This document shows positions 41,297 through 49,269 of a stretch of 64,000 nt of DNA, piece by piece. Both the position numbers and the translations under genes were made by a program. Source of the stretch: an uncultured Burkholderiaceae bacterium. Lineage in GTDB: Bacteria; Pseudomonadota; Gammaproteobacteria; Burkholderiales; Burkholderiaceae. Numbering within the stretch: position 1 is the first letter of the stretch; each line of letters begins with the position of its first letter. Where the stretch lies: NCBI GenBank assembly GCA_937871985.1, contig CALMPB010000400.1:124001-188000 (forward strand), given 5' to 3'. Below the pieces are notes generated by a model. The model had not been told where the DNA came from. It was given only the letters and a program-made list of their open reading frames with translations, and searched no databases.

Positions 41297-41644
41297 ATGT
41301 TCACGCTTGTCTCGCATGTCAAAACCGCCGAAGGCACCGAAACCCGTTACCTCGCCGTGGAAGAACTCACCGGCAAACAAGGCGACTGGGTGACGGATCT
41401 GGAAAACGCTCACCGCTTCGATTCGCTCGAAGTCGTCGAAGCCATCTCGCGTCAAGTGGTCGATGAAGACCTCATCACCATCAACGACGCCATCCCCGGC
41501 GTGGAAAGCCCGCAGCGCTCGGGCGTCATGACCTCGGCCATGATGCGCCTGAACCAGTCCAACCCCAAAGCCACCGCCCAGCTGCAAGTGCTCGATGGGG
41601 ATCTGCAGGAAGTGAGCGGTTGGAAGGTGTACGGCACCATCTAA
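41297..41644 (+). CDS. Small repeated-family protein, copy 1
   Basis: A 115-residue protein starting MFTLVSHVKTAEGTETRYLAVEELTGKQGDWVTDLENAHRF. The next two genes begin in the same way (MFIIVAKV..KDG, MYYVAIRV.DDHDRYYAVI) and keep the order strand, loop, strand, aromatic W with a following helix that contains A and F. These look like three tandem, strongly diverged copies of one small alpha/beta domain. Function unknown. Confidence 0.6.
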   Translation: MFTLVSHVKTAEGTETRYLAVEELTGKQGDWVTDLENAHRFDSLEVVEAISRQVVDEDLITINDAIPGVESPQRSGVMTSAMMRLNQSNPKATAQLQVLDGDLQEVSGWKVYGTI

Positions 41645-41659
41645 TCCGAGGAGTCTTTC

Positions 41660-42004
41660 ATGTTCATTATCGTCGCGAAAGTTACGTTAAAGGATGGTGA
41701 AATCACGCGCAGGGCACCCAGACGGTATTTGAAAGATCTGAAACAAGATCTTAACGGCTGGTCGCCGCATCGTGAGGAGGCTTTTGTTTTCGAAACTCGC
41801 CAAGCTGCGGAAAGCTGGTTTAATCTCATCGCCATGGATTTGGGCTCGGCAGCAGAAGAGCCGTACGAACTGCCGCTTGGTTGGCAAACGTCCGACCTAA
41901 TGCCGGAAGTCGCTGCGCGTCCGTACCGTCCCGGTGACCGTGTCGACATCATGATGGTCGCAGAAGATGGTCGCTTCATGGTGGTTGCCGGCGTATCACT
42001 TTAA
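41660..42004 (+). CDS. Small repeated-family protein, copy 2
   Basis: A 114-residue protein (MFIIVAKVTLKDGEITRRAPRRYLKDLKQDLNGW, then EEAFVFETRQAAESWFNLIA). The N-terminal strand, the W, and the A.FF-type helix match the genes at 41297 and 42019. AGGAGTC serves as ribosome site. The C-terminal half is specific to this copy. Confidence 0.6.
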   Translation: MFIIVAKVTLKDGEITRRAPRRYLKDLKQDLNGWSPHREEAFVFETRQAAESWFNLIAMDLGSAAEEPYELPLGWQTSDLMPEVAARPYRPGDRVDIMMVAEDGRFMVVAGVSL

Positions 42005-42018
42005 GAAGGACTCTGCTG

Positions 42019-42399
42019 ATGTATTACGTCGCTATTCGCGTAGCGGACGACCACGACCGTTATTACGCCGTTATTGCTTCAGGCTACGACTACTGGACGC
42101 AAGTGGTAGATCGTGCTAAGTCATTTCCCACTGCGCAAGCTGCGCTTAATACCATCAGCAAAATCCTGCATGAACCGGCTTTGCCGCAACCGAATGGTGA
42201 CATCCATCCCGGACGGTTGCAGCAATCCGCTCTGAAACTCGACATCATTACCCCCCAGGGTAAAGGGGTCTTGGTATTGCTTCAACGCCCGCACCCAGCA
42301 GTTCTGCAAGAGCTGAGCCAGTATCCGCTGCAAGCGTGTGTGCAGTATCACGTCCCGTCTACCACTTCCCACATCTCCGAACGAGAGGTTCATTCATGA
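42019..42399 (+). CDS. Small repeated-family protein, copy 3
   Basis: A 126-residue protein (MYYVAIRVADDHDRYYAVIASGYDYWTQVVDRAKSFPTAQAALNTI) with the same order of elements as the two genes before it. Its stop overlaps the next start (ATGA at 42396). The last 35 residues are unlike the other copies. Function unknown. Confidence 0.6.
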   Translation: MYYVAIRVADDHDRYYAVIASGYDYWTQVVDRAKSFPTAQAALNTISKILHEPALPQPNGDIHPGRLQQSALKLDIITPQGKGVLVLLQRPHPAVLQELSQYPLQACVQYHVPSTTSHISEREVHS

Positions 42400-42893
42400 A
42401 CGATAACAATAAACAAGACACCGCAGTTGCAGATCGCACCGAAACCCGCCATACGGTGCGGTTGACGTCCCCTGTTTCGATTTCGCTTTCCGCTATCCGT
42501 TACGATAGCGAAGGTAAGGTCGATCTGAAAGCCTTGCGTGAAGACCTGGAATGGACGCGTGAAACCGACCGTCTGGAATTCCTGCATCTCATCACCCGCA
42601 TGATCCGTGAAGCCCCTGACCGCAGCTTCATGACCGTCCAAGAAAACATGCAGCTCCAAGACGCCATCTCGGCGCTCGAAGACCTGCGCCTGGACTCGGT
42701 CAAAAATGGTATCGAGCAGAACATCCCCTACAGCCAACTCGCCTTCAACTACCAGAAGTCCGAGACCTGGTTCTCCAAAATCAAAAAGGCCTTTGGCATT
42801 CGCAATGCCGGCCAGCAGTACGAAGACCGTAAAGCTGCCGAACGCCGCATCATGGACAAAGGCATGCCGGTTTTCCCGCTGCGTCGCAAATAA
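42396..42893 (+). CDS. Hypothetical protein
   Basis: Start at ATG 42396 behind GAGAGG; the open frame back to 42336 is inside the previous gene. The 165-residue product has a beta start (HTVRLTSPVSISLSAIRYD) and a helical rest (ALREDLEWTRETDRLEFLHLITRMIRE). C-terminal end is basic. No family recognised. Confidence 0.6.
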   Translation: MNDNNKQDTAVADRTETRHTVRLTSPVSISLSAIRYDSEGKVDLKALREDLEWTRETDRLEFLHLITRMIREAPDRSFMTVQENMQLQDAISALEDLRLDSVKNGIEQNIPYSQLAFNYQKSETWFSKIKKAFGIRNAGQQYEDRKAAERRIMDKGMPVFPLRRK

Positions 42894-42912
42894 CAAATCC
42901 AAGGAAATCACC

Positions 42913-43305
42913 ATGAAGAAACTTTTTACGATCCTGACTTTTTCTGTGGGTATGGCCGTAGCATTGCCGAGCCTGGCCAATAATACCGCCGCCACAACGG
43001 CTGCGGTCGGTTCGCACGTGCAAACGGTGCGTGAGCTGTGTAAGGCACGCGGCACGATGGCAGCGCAAATGCTCATGGCTACGCACGTGGGCTACACGCT
43101 TCCCCAGGCTCGCGACATGTACATGGACATCGTGGCTAAAGATAAGGAGGCGCATCTGGTCATCCGTGAAGCCATGGCCAACCAAGTCCGTGAAGCCTAC
43201 AACGCACTGAATCGCAACTTCGAAGTCTATCGCCAAGAAGATGTGACCACGCGCGTGGGCGACTCGATCGAGCAGCGCTGCCTCTACCAGAACGGGATCA
43301 AGTAA
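42913..43305 (+). CDS. Exported (periplasmic) protein
   Basis: Start at ATG 42913 behind AAGGAAATCACC. The 130-residue protein has a clear signal peptide (MKKLFTILTFSVGMAVALPSLA, cleavage likely after Ala22 before NN). The mature part is helical with two cysteines (Cys43 in ELCKARG and one in QRCLYQ), which could form a disulfide in the periplasm. Phage-encoded exported proteins often act in superinfection exclusion or lysis; which applies is unknown. Confidence 0.7.
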   Translation: MKKLFTILTFSVGMAVALPSLANNTAATTAAVGSHVQTVRELCKARGTMAAQMLMATHVGYTLPQARDMYMDIVAKDKEAHLVIREAMANQVREAYNALNRNFEVYRQEDVTTRVGDSIEQRCLYQNGIK

Positions 43306-43307
43306 CC

Positions 43308-44201
43308 ATGGCGTATAAATCGCATCACACCGACGATGGCCGTATACCGTTGTTGCTGTATTCGGGCGGGATGGATTCAACGCTCATGCTGGCGCTTGAA
43401 ACGTACGAAGGCAAGCTGGTCGATACGCTCTATGTGGATGGCTCTCAGTCCGTAGACAAAATCCGCATGGAGTTCAAAGCTCGTGCGGACGCTATGCAAG
43501 CGCTTGAAGACCACTACCAAAAGTCCGTTGTGCGGTTTTCTCATGAGCACCGGGTCCCGCGTCCGATGAACACCGATCACCAAGGGTTTTCGCAACTGCT
43601 GCCCTGGTTTGCAGCGGCGATGGATTACGTGAACCCTAACCAGCATAGCGCGGTACTGATGGGCTATGTGGCGGGCGATCAAATGGTGAGTCAGCTGCAT
43701 CACATCGAGACGGCTTGGAACGCGCTTTCCATGGCGATGAGCCAAACCATCGTTCCGATCAAGTTCCCGCTCAAATTCGCCACCAAGCGTGAGATCTACG
43801 AGTCGTTGACTACTCACTACCCGATGCTCAAAGACCATTACTGGTACTGCGAGAACCCGGCCTTCAAGTTGGTTGATGAGCGTGCAACGACCAGTCTCGT
43901 GCCGTGCCAGCGCTGTGCATCATGCATGACGCATAATGCCACGCTCTACGTCATCCAGCAACGAGACGAGGCGCACTTTACCCGAGCACACAACCACGCT
44001 GCCTCGCGCCTACTCACGAGCTACAGTGGGTCGCTTTCCAAAGCACTTGAGCAGCATGCTGAATCGGAGCAGCAGGCTTTGCAAGACATGAAAGATGCAG
44101 GGCCGGGATGGCGTCAGCAGTATCTCGATTTCAGTACGCTGGGCAAAAAAGACCGCACCGAATCTGACGAAACGCTCGCTGAGCTCGTTAAAGCAGCATA
44201 A
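43308..44201 (+). CDS. QueC-like PP-loop ATPase
   Basis: A 297-residue protein. The PP-loop SGGMDS is at residues 19-24. Four cysteines (Cys181, then CQRCASC with Cys200, 203, 206) match the zinc site of QueC, which makes 7-cyano-7-deazaguanine (preQ0) from carboxy-deazaguanine. Other parts of QueC are looser, and the window has no FolE, QueD, QueE or DNA transglycosylase, so the substrate is uncertain. QueC relatives also act in phage DNA modification and in bacterial defence operons. Co-directional with the exported protein 2 bases upstream. Confidence 0.78.
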   Translation: MAYKSHHTDDGRIPLLLYSGGMDSTLMLALETYEGKLVDTLYVDGSQSVDKIRMEFKARADAMQALEDHYQKSVVRFSHEHRVPRPMNTDHQGFSQLLPWFAAAMDYVNPNQHSAVLMGYVAGDQMVSQLHHIETAWNALSMAMSQTIVPIKFPLKFATKREIYESLTTHYPMLKDHYWYCENPAFKLVDERATTSLVPCQRCASCMTHNATLYVIQQRDEAHFTRAHNHAASRLLTSYSGSLSKALEQHAESEQQALQDMKDAGPGWRQQYLDFSTLGKKDRTESDETLAELVKAA

Positions 44202-44221
44202 ACCTTCCAAGGAGTTTTCCC

Positions 44222-44845
44222 ATGCTCCCGTACCAATTCACCGCCGATGAGGTCGTCGCCGGCGCCTTGCTTTTCGAGCAACTCGAAAAGACGAAAGACG
44301 AAAACCTCACGCAAATCGTGGTGGATTTTCGCTTTACCTACGCTGGCACGATGTTCTCGCTGCGCTACGATGAGTTCTTTCATCGTCCGTGCTCGCTGAA
44401 GATCGGTTCGGCGTTGCGTATCGATGGCTTGCGTTGCCGCCTGGCGCTGCTCGCTCTCATCAGCGCAGACCGCCGCAAGCACCTCTCGCCCGATGCGCCG
44501 ATGATCAAAAACAAACCCGGTGATAAGCCGGAGATCGTGATTGATGAGAAAACGGGCAAGGTCGAAGTGAATGCGGTGATTTACATCACGCACCCGAACA
44601 TTCACGCCCCAGAACTCCTGGACGTCCCGGTCAAGTTCGAATTTCCCATCGCACTACCCATTACGCCCGATGATCTCGAGCGCCGTGTGGTGGGGCGTAT
44701 CCTCGGCCCGGAACTGGAACACGTCATCGCTCAGATGCCGATCCACGTTTCGGATGCTTTCAGAAAGAATCGGTCTGCTTTCTCCGTCACCCTGAACAAG
44801 ATGGACTACAGCCTGATTACTGCCTCCAGTGGAGAAACGCAATGA
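44222..44845 (+). CDS. Hypothetical protein
   Basis: A 207-residue soluble protein behind AAGGAG. It has a central basic helix (LRIDGLRCRLALLALISADRRKHL) and a beta-rich C-terminal part (VEVNAVIYITHPNIHAP, LDVPVKFEFPIALPITPDDLERRVVGRI). Its stop overlaps the next start (ATGA). No family recognised. Confidence 0.6.
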   Translation: MLPYQFTADEVVAGALLFEQLEKTKDENLTQIVVDFRFTYAGTMFSLRYDEFFHRPCSLKIGSALRIDGLRCRLALLALISADRRKHLSPDAPMIKNKPGDKPEIVIDEKTGKVEVNAVIYITHPNIHAPELLDVPVKFEFPIALPITPDDLERRVVGRILGPELEHVIAQMPIHVSDAFRKNRSAFSVTLNKMDYSLITASSGETQ

Positions 44846-45129
44846 GTAAGTCGATCCCGGTGTTTCCGGGCGCTAAGTGCCGCATCGTCAATGGTGCACA
44901 CGGTCCGCAGTCTCCGAGCGTGGGTCGGATCTGCTGGGCAGTCTGGATGCATCCGGTCAAGCACGTCGAGCTCGGCAACATCTGGCACGTACAGACGGCC
45001 GATGGCAAAGACTTCGTCAACATCCATGGCGGGGTGGCGCCCGAAGTGGACGTGGCCGAAAGCTGGCTGCAGGTGATCCCGCCTGAAGAAGTCACCCCCA
45101 AGGTGCAAGAAGAAGCGCTGGCTGAATAA
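44842..45129 (+). CDS. Hypothetical small SH3-like protein
   Basis: A 95-residue protein with alternating short strands (AKCRIVNG, GRICWAVWMH, LGNIWHVQTADG), suggestive of a small barrel, followed by an acidic tail (PPEEVTPKVQEEALAE). The start overlaps the previous stop. The small-barrel idea is an impression from pattern only. Confidence 0.58.
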   Translation: MSKSIPVFPGAKCRIVNGAHGPQSPSVGRICWAVWMHPVKHVELGNIWHVQTADGKDFVNIHGGVAPEVDVAESWLQVIPPEEVTPKVQEEALAE

Positions 45130-45170
45130 GACTCGCGTGAGTCCCTCAATACCAAATACAAGGAAATACC

Positions 45171-45626
45171 ATGGCTGGTCCTAGCATGCATGCACGTCGT
45201 TTTGTCGAGCCCCAAATCTCCAGTAGCGCCCAAGGCCCGAAAAAGATTGAGGTTCCCCGTAACCCGCAGTTCCAAAAGGAAGCCTGGCTCGTTGCCGCGC
45301 GTCGCGGCTTGAAGGATGCGATGTTTCTCATCGTCGATTACGACACGCAAATCGCCGTGACGTGGACCGACGACATCTGCAACGCAACCTTCTTTCACAG
45401 TAGCGATGAAGCGCAGCGCTACGCCGATGCGGTGAGCGATGCCGATGATGGCTCGCTCGATACCCGTCTGCTGCACGAGAACATCCTGTGGATCTTCGAA
45501 GATCACGATAAATCCAAATCGAACTTCGGCGATTCCCGGGTTATCCTGAGTGTCGATCACATCGACATTCGTCTGTCGCGCGAAACCGATCTCATGCTGC
45601 GCACGCGGGGTGAGCGACCGGTGTAA
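45171..45626 (+). CDS. Hypothetical protein
   Basis: A 151-residue soluble protein with the recurrent ACCAAATACAAGGAAAT leader. The first 30 residues are basic and unstructured; the rest alternates strands and helices (AMFLIVDYDTQIAVTWTDDICNATFF). No family recognised. Confidence 0.6.
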   Translation: MAGPSMHARRFVEPQISSSAQGPKKIEVPRNPQFQKEAWLVAARRGLKDAMFLIVDYDTQIAVTWTDDICNATFFHSSDEAQRYADAVSDADDGSLDTRLLHENILWIFEDHDKSKSNFGDSRVILSVDHIDIRLSRETDLMLRTRGERPV

Positions 45627-45648
45627 GTTTTAAAGGAGGCGTTTTAGC

Positions 45649-45897
45649 ATGGGTAGTGCACTACGAAAACTGCTGGGCTCACCGGTAAGCAATAAGCTTG
45701 CCTTGTACCGCAATGGCGAGAAGCTTTGCGAGTGGCGGCATGGTAGTAGTTTGCCCCTCACTGCACTGTGCTATGGCGTCACGCCCGAGCAGTGCGATAA
45801 CGCCATCTATGGTGAACGAGTGACCTTCACCTCGGCTGGCTTTATCGAGTTGTTACCGATGACCCCTGCGTTTGTGCCTTCCGTAGTCGAGGCATAA
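45649..45897 (+). CDS. Hypothetical small protein
   Basis: An 82-residue protein with an AAAGGAGGCG ribosome site. Short strands (NKLALYRNGEKLCEW, RVTFTSAGFIELLPM). No motif recognised. Confidence 0.57.
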   Translation: MGSALRKLLGSPVSNKLALYRNGEKLCEWRHGSSLPLTALCYGVTPEQCDNAIYGERVTFTSAGFIELLPMTPAFVPSVVEA

Positions 45898-45925
45898 GCG
45901 CAGATTCAAAAAACAAGGTGTAGTT

Positions 45926-46633
45926 ATGGCTAAGAAACCGAACAACGTGATCGATGCGCAGATGCAGTTCGCACTGCGTCAAGATCAGCATCGTGCAGAC
46001 ATGATGCTTTCGGCGTACCTGAAAAACATAGAGGGTGCCAAACATCGGCATTTGCTCGATGAGGTGATGCGCGATGTGATCAAGGAGTTCTCCAACTGGG
46101 AGCACGCTGCAGTGGCTGCCGACACCAACATGGCGTTTGGCAACGACGAGTCCGTGACGGATGGGGCGCATGCGCGCTACCGCTTTATCTTCACGCTCAT
46201 CGCGGCAGTCATCGAGCAGCGCGAACCGGACGAAACCGATACGTTCCTTTACGTGACGGAACGCCACCTGACCGAGCAAGAAGCCGAGCAGTACTGCGTC
46301 GAAATCGCCTCTGACTCCTGGGTGGCTCGCCGCGAGCAATTCAACCGCTTTCACGCCTGGCTCACTGACCCGGAAAGTCCTAGCGCTCGTCTGGGCATTG
46401 CGCGGTTCTTTGCAACGCTCTTGCATTACCTGCCGGAACACGGCGTGCCCTTCTACGACTTCGAGTACGAAGAAGATCGCGGTGTGGCAGTCGTGCAGTA
46501 CGTGGCGCCCGATCCTCTCAATCCGGGCAAAATCGCAGCCATCACCGTGCAGCACCACGCTCGTTACCTGGTTGACATGGAAGCCCTCGTTGACGAACAC
46601 TTCGTCAAGCCCAAAGGCAGCGAGTCCAAATAA
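45926..46633 (+). CDS. Hypothetical protein
   Basis: A 235-residue soluble protein, acidic and mostly helical in the N-terminal two thirds (MLSAYLKNIEGAKHRHLLDEVMRDVIKEFSNW) and beta in the last third (GVAVVQYVAPDPLNPGKIAAITVQHHARYLVD). No family recognised. A hairpin GCGGGG/CCCCGC (46674-46693) lies between it and the next gene. Confidence 0.6.
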   Translation: MAKKPNNVIDAQMQFALRQDQHRADMMLSAYLKNIEGAKHRHLLDEVMRDVIKEFSNWEHAAVAADTNMAFGNDESVTDGAHARYRFIFTLIAAVIEQREPDETDTFLYVTERHLTEQEAEQYCVEIASDSWVARREQFNRFHAWLTDPESPSARLGIARFFATLLHYLPEHGVPFYDFEYEEDRGVAVVQYVAPDPLNPGKIAAITVQHHARYLVDMEALVDEHFVKPKGSESK

Positions 46634-46664
46634 ACCAGCGTTTCGGGATTTTCATATTTCCCAC

Positions 46665-46693
46665 TTACCCTATGCGGGGTGCCGTCGCCCCGC
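46665..46693 (+). promoter_or_regulatory. TTACCCTATGCG motif with hairpin
   Basis: TTACCCTATGCG (46665-46676) is a near-copy of the motif at 11654. It overlaps a 6-bp hairpin GCGGGG/CCCCGC (46674-46693). It lies 56 bases before the ATG at 46732, a distance similar to that at 11654. Confidence 0.35.
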
Positions 46694-46731
46694 TGTAACA
46701 ACCCTCGTCCCTACGGATAAAGGAGAGCCCC

Positions 46732-47466
46732 ATGGCTAAAGAAGCAACCCACGAAGAAATCGATCAGGCGATCACTCAATGCGAGGCCGAGTACAACCAA
46801 CTCGCTGAGCGGATGAAAGAAGTCAACGCTCGCGGTGAACTGTTCTCGGACGAAGACGTCAAGCGTATCGGCTACCTTGCCAAGCGCCTGAAAGCGCTGA
46901 AGAAAGGCGTGATCCTGCCCGAGACGGAACCCGCGCCTGAAGCAAATGCGCTGGAAAACGAAGAGCAGATGAAGGTCGTGCGCCAGATCAAGCGCAAACT
47001 CGACCTGGGCCAAACCCTCACGCCCAAAGAGGCCGAAGACCTGAACGGCTTTATCGCATCGTTTCGCGATCTGATGATGCTCAATGCCCCGGAACTGCTG
47101 CGTCGCCGGGCGCTCTCGCTGCTCTTGGAGCGCGCGATGACCAGTTCACCCATCACGTACGAGGAGCTCGCTCGTCAGATTGGCGTGCCGCATTCGGGCA
47201 ATGCCTTGGGCCGAGCGCTCACCCCGATCCTTACCCACATCCTGAACTGGTGCGTCGACCGCGGGATGCCGCCGCTCACCGCGCTCGTGGTGCGTAAGTC
47301 TGGTCGCATGCAAGGGTTGCCCAGTCCGACGTTCTTCGCTCTCATGGGAGTGGAAGAGCCCAACAAGGCAAGCAAAGTGTTTCTCGCGCAGCTGCATGCC
47401 AGCCATCTGGAAGACATCAGCAGCTTTTTCAGCATGACCCTCAACGAAACCAAGGAAACCGCATGA
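46732..47466 (+). CDS. Coiled-coil plus alkyltransferase-like helical domain protein
   Basis: A 244-residue protein with AAAGGAGAGCC upstream. Residues 1-110 form a charged helical region. Residues about 140-205 read ITYEELARQIGVP, GRALTPILTHILNWCVDRGMPPLTALVVRKSG and LPSPTFFALM. This is the arrangement seen in small winged-helix proteins related to alkyltransferase-like DNA-binding domains (ITYxELA, GRALxxI, PPLxxLVV). A reactive PCHR motif is absent, so no methyl transfer is expected. DNA binding is inferred. Confidence 0.6.
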   Translation: MAKEATHEEIDQAITQCEAEYNQLAERMKEVNARGELFSDEDVKRIGYLAKRLKALKKGVILPETEPAPEANALENEEQMKVVRQIKRKLDLGQTLTPKEAEDLNGFIASFRDLMMLNAPELLRRRALSLLLERAMTSSPITYEELARQIGVPHSGNALGRALTPILTHILNWCVDRGMPPLTALVVRKSGRMQGLPSPTFFALMGVEEPNKASKVFLAQLHASHLEDISSFFSMTLNETKETA

Positions 47467-47762
47467 AGATTCAGGCACTGTCCGACACCTTGCCGTTGCT
47501 CGCCAAGCAAGGCAATGGCTTTCAAGCCAAGGTGTTGTCGATCTCCAAAAACAAAACGGTCGTGATCGAAACGGCTGAAGGTGGTGCGTACGTCCTGACG
47601 CCCAGCGAAATGCATGATGCGGGCAAGCTCAGTGCAGGCGACGTGCTGCTCTTTTCGGCCGACGGTACGGCCAAGCTTCAAGAGCAAGAAAAGAAGTCCC
47701 CGGGGCGGCCGCGTGGTTCGGGCTGCAGCTTCGCCCAGTTGGGCAATCGCAAGATGGCATAA
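47463..47762 (+). CDS. Small AT-hook protein
   Basis: A 99-residue protein overlapping the previous stop (ATGA). Residues 1-70 are a small beta unit (GFQAKVLSISKNKTVVIETAEGGAYVL, LSAGDVLLFSADG); residues 78-86 (KSPGRPRGS) are a classic AT-hook for the DNA minor groove. This suggests a DNA-associated protein, perhaps nucleoid-like. The gene ends in GGCATAA, as at several terminators, but no hairpin follows here. Confidence 0.7.
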   Translation: MKIQALSDTLPLLAKQGNGFQAKVLSISKNKTVVIETAEGGAYVLTPSEMHDAGKLSAGDVLLFSADGTAKLQEQEKKSPGRPRGSGCSFAQLGNRKMA

Positions 47763-47765
47763 ACC

Positions 47766-47954
47766 ATGTCGACACTGACCGTACAGCGCATCGCCCGGGA
47801 GCAATACCGGGTTATCGAAACGACTGAACTCGGCGTTTTCTCGTCGGTTGTTTCGCCTACGGACCTGACCAAAATCAAACAACTGTATCCGGCGGTGGCC
47901 ACGATGCAGGTGGGCGAGCAGGTCAAGATCGAACGCAAGCATAAGCCGTCCTAA
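47766..47954 (+). CDS. Hypothetical small protein
   Basis: A 62-residue protein starting 3 bases after the AT-hook gene. Beta-rich with a basic end (GEQVKIERKHKPS). Probably co-expressed with the DNA-binding protein; last gene before a strong terminator. No family recognised. Confidence 0.58.
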   Translation: MSTLTVQRIAREQYRVIETTELGVFSSVVSPTDLTKIKQLYPAVATMQVGEQVKIERKHKPS

Positions 47955-47960
47955 CGGCTA

Positions 47961-47998
47961 GGGAGAGGGTGGGTTATCCCGCCTTCTCCCTGTATGCC
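47961..47998 (+). terminator. Rho-independent terminator
   Basis: GGGAGAGGGTGGG (47961-47973), loop TTAT, CCCGCCTTCTCCC (47978-47990): 13 bp with two G-T pairs. TATGCC at 47993-47998 is the recurrent tail. Confidence 0.8.
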
Positions 47999-48032
47999 GT
48001 CATCCCTTCTTTTTTGCCACTGTAGAAGATTT

Positions 48033-48060
48033 CAGTTACATATTCTCCTGGTGAGATGGC
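48033..48060 (+). promoter_or_regulatory. Promoter-like element ACATATTCTCC..GGTGAGA
   Basis: ACATATTCTCCTGGTGAGA (48038-48056) matches the elements at 14605 and 55339 nearly base for base, including GGTGAGA six bases after the core. All three follow a terminator or gene-free boundary. Distance to the ATG at 48109 is 52 bases. Confidence 0.58.
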
Positions 48061-48108
48061 GCGTTTGCTAGACGCACTGTTCTAATTACTCTTACAAGGA
48101 AAGTCGCT

Positions 48109-48630
48109 ATGTCTCTCATTATCTTGAAAGACGGGGTCATGGTTACGGATCGAAGAGGGTTTGTGAGTTCCGAAGAGGAAGCTTCGGCCACCATCTTCGA
48201 GATGCGTAAACTCTTCGTGGCTCCAAAGAAGGTCCTCGCAATCGGCGTGATCGGAGATGAGATCATCGCGCCGGACGTGCCGCACATCCTGGATATGTTT
48301 GTCGATATGGTGCGCGCTGCCACCGAGCTGAATGAAGGCGGGCTGGATATCGACGAGAAACGCTCGGCGTATCTACGTATCGCTTCGCGCAGCTACGTGG
48401 TGCTGACCGCCGCTGGTGCTTGGCGTACATCGAAAGAAGAGCAGCGCTTGGTGACGCTTGACGAACACCGTCCCTACATCTACGGCTCGGGCATGTATGC
48501 AGCGCTACCTGCGCTGGCCAAAGGCCTCTCGCCTCAGCAAGCCCTCGTGCACACTGCACGGATCTCGCCCACGGTGAGCCCAGAGTTTGACATCATCACC
48601 CGCAAAGAGCTGCGTCCGTTCAAGGTGTAA
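48109..48630 (+). CDS. Proteasome-like (HslV/Ntn-hydrolase fold) protein
   Basis: A 173-residue protein behind TTACAAGGAAAG. The N-terminal strand pair IILKDGVMVTDRRGFVS resembles the start of proteasome beta and HslV subunits (xxGVxxAxDRR). The C-terminal block YIYGSGMYAALPALAKGLSPQQALVHTARI (about 122-151) is the GSGxxYAxxALxxGxxxxeAvxxA signature of that fold. The N-terminal nucleophile Thr is not evident (residue 2 is Ser), so activity is uncertain. It could be a phage protease or an inhibitor-like mimic. First gene after a promoter-like element. Confidence 0.7.
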   Translation: MSLIILKDGVMVTDRRGFVSSEEEASATIFEMRKLFVAPKKVLAIGVIGDEIIAPDVPHILDMFVDMVRAATELNEGGLDIDEKRSAYLRIASRSYVVLTAAGAWRTSKEEQRLVTLDEHRPYIYGSGMYAALPALAKGLSPQQALVHTARISPTVSPEFDIITRKELRPFKV

Positions 48631-48635
48631 CAACA

Positions 48636-49187
48636 ATGACAATGAATTCGATCCTGATTAAGAAAAGCCGTATCGTCTGGAATCCGAATCCCCGCCTACC
48701 GAGCGAGACCAACATCCGGTTGGGCTTTGCATCATTCGTGACGTTTCGCGGTGTGTTCATACCGCTGCGTAGCGAAGGGTTACTCATAACCGCAGCCTTT
48801 AATAAGCTCATCGATAAGAAGAGCGATTTCTCCAAGATGTCGATTGCCTCGACGCCCAACTACACGCCTGATGGACCGCTTGGGCTGCTGCTCGATTTCG
48901 ATCACGATCTGTGGGAGATTTCGCAGCGCGATGGGGACGTTCATTACCGGGCGTTACCCCTCGATCACGATTCCGTCTATGTTCGCGCTACTACGCAGGC
49001 AATGGAAGAAGCGTGGATGTCGGCGGCGTTGCTCTCTGATACCGCAGATGACGCAGCAGGTCTGATGCGTAAGTGTTTTGCCATGCGCGATGAAGAACTC
49101 CGGGTCGATTCGATTCCGGTTCTCGTTGAACATGGACGCGAGTGCATTCAAGCTTCGCTGGAATTCCGGCTGGCTCGACTGGACTAA
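48636..49187 (+). CDS. Hypothetical protein
   Basis: A 183-residue protein; ATG 48636 or 48642 may be the start, neither with a strong ribosome site. It is 5 bases after the proteasome-like gene, so coupling is likely. Contains RLGFASFVTFRGVFIPLRSEGLL and a helical C-terminal half. No family recognised. Confidence 0.58.
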   Translation: MTMNSILIKKSRIVWNPNPRLPSETNIRLGFASFVTFRGVFIPLRSEGLLITAAFNKLIDKKSDFSKMSIASTPNYTPDGPLGLLLDFDHDLWEISQRDGDVHYRALPLDHDSVYVRATTQAMEEAWMSAALLSDTADDAAGLMRKCFAMRDEELRVDSIPVLVEHGRECIQASLEFRLARLD

Positions 49188-49205
49188 ATAGCGACGTCAT
49201 AAACG

Positions 49206-49232
49206 CCCAGGGAATTGTCCCTGGGTTTTGTG
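49206..49232 (+). terminator. Rho-independent terminator
   Basis: CCCAGGGA (49206-49213), loop ATTG, TCCCTGGG (49218-49225), then TTTTGTGCC. A weakened GTCATAAA/TTTTGTGCC frame surrounds it. Confidence 0.85.
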
Positions 49233-49269
49233 CCGTACAAAGAAACCTAACAAACGAAGGATGCAGAGA

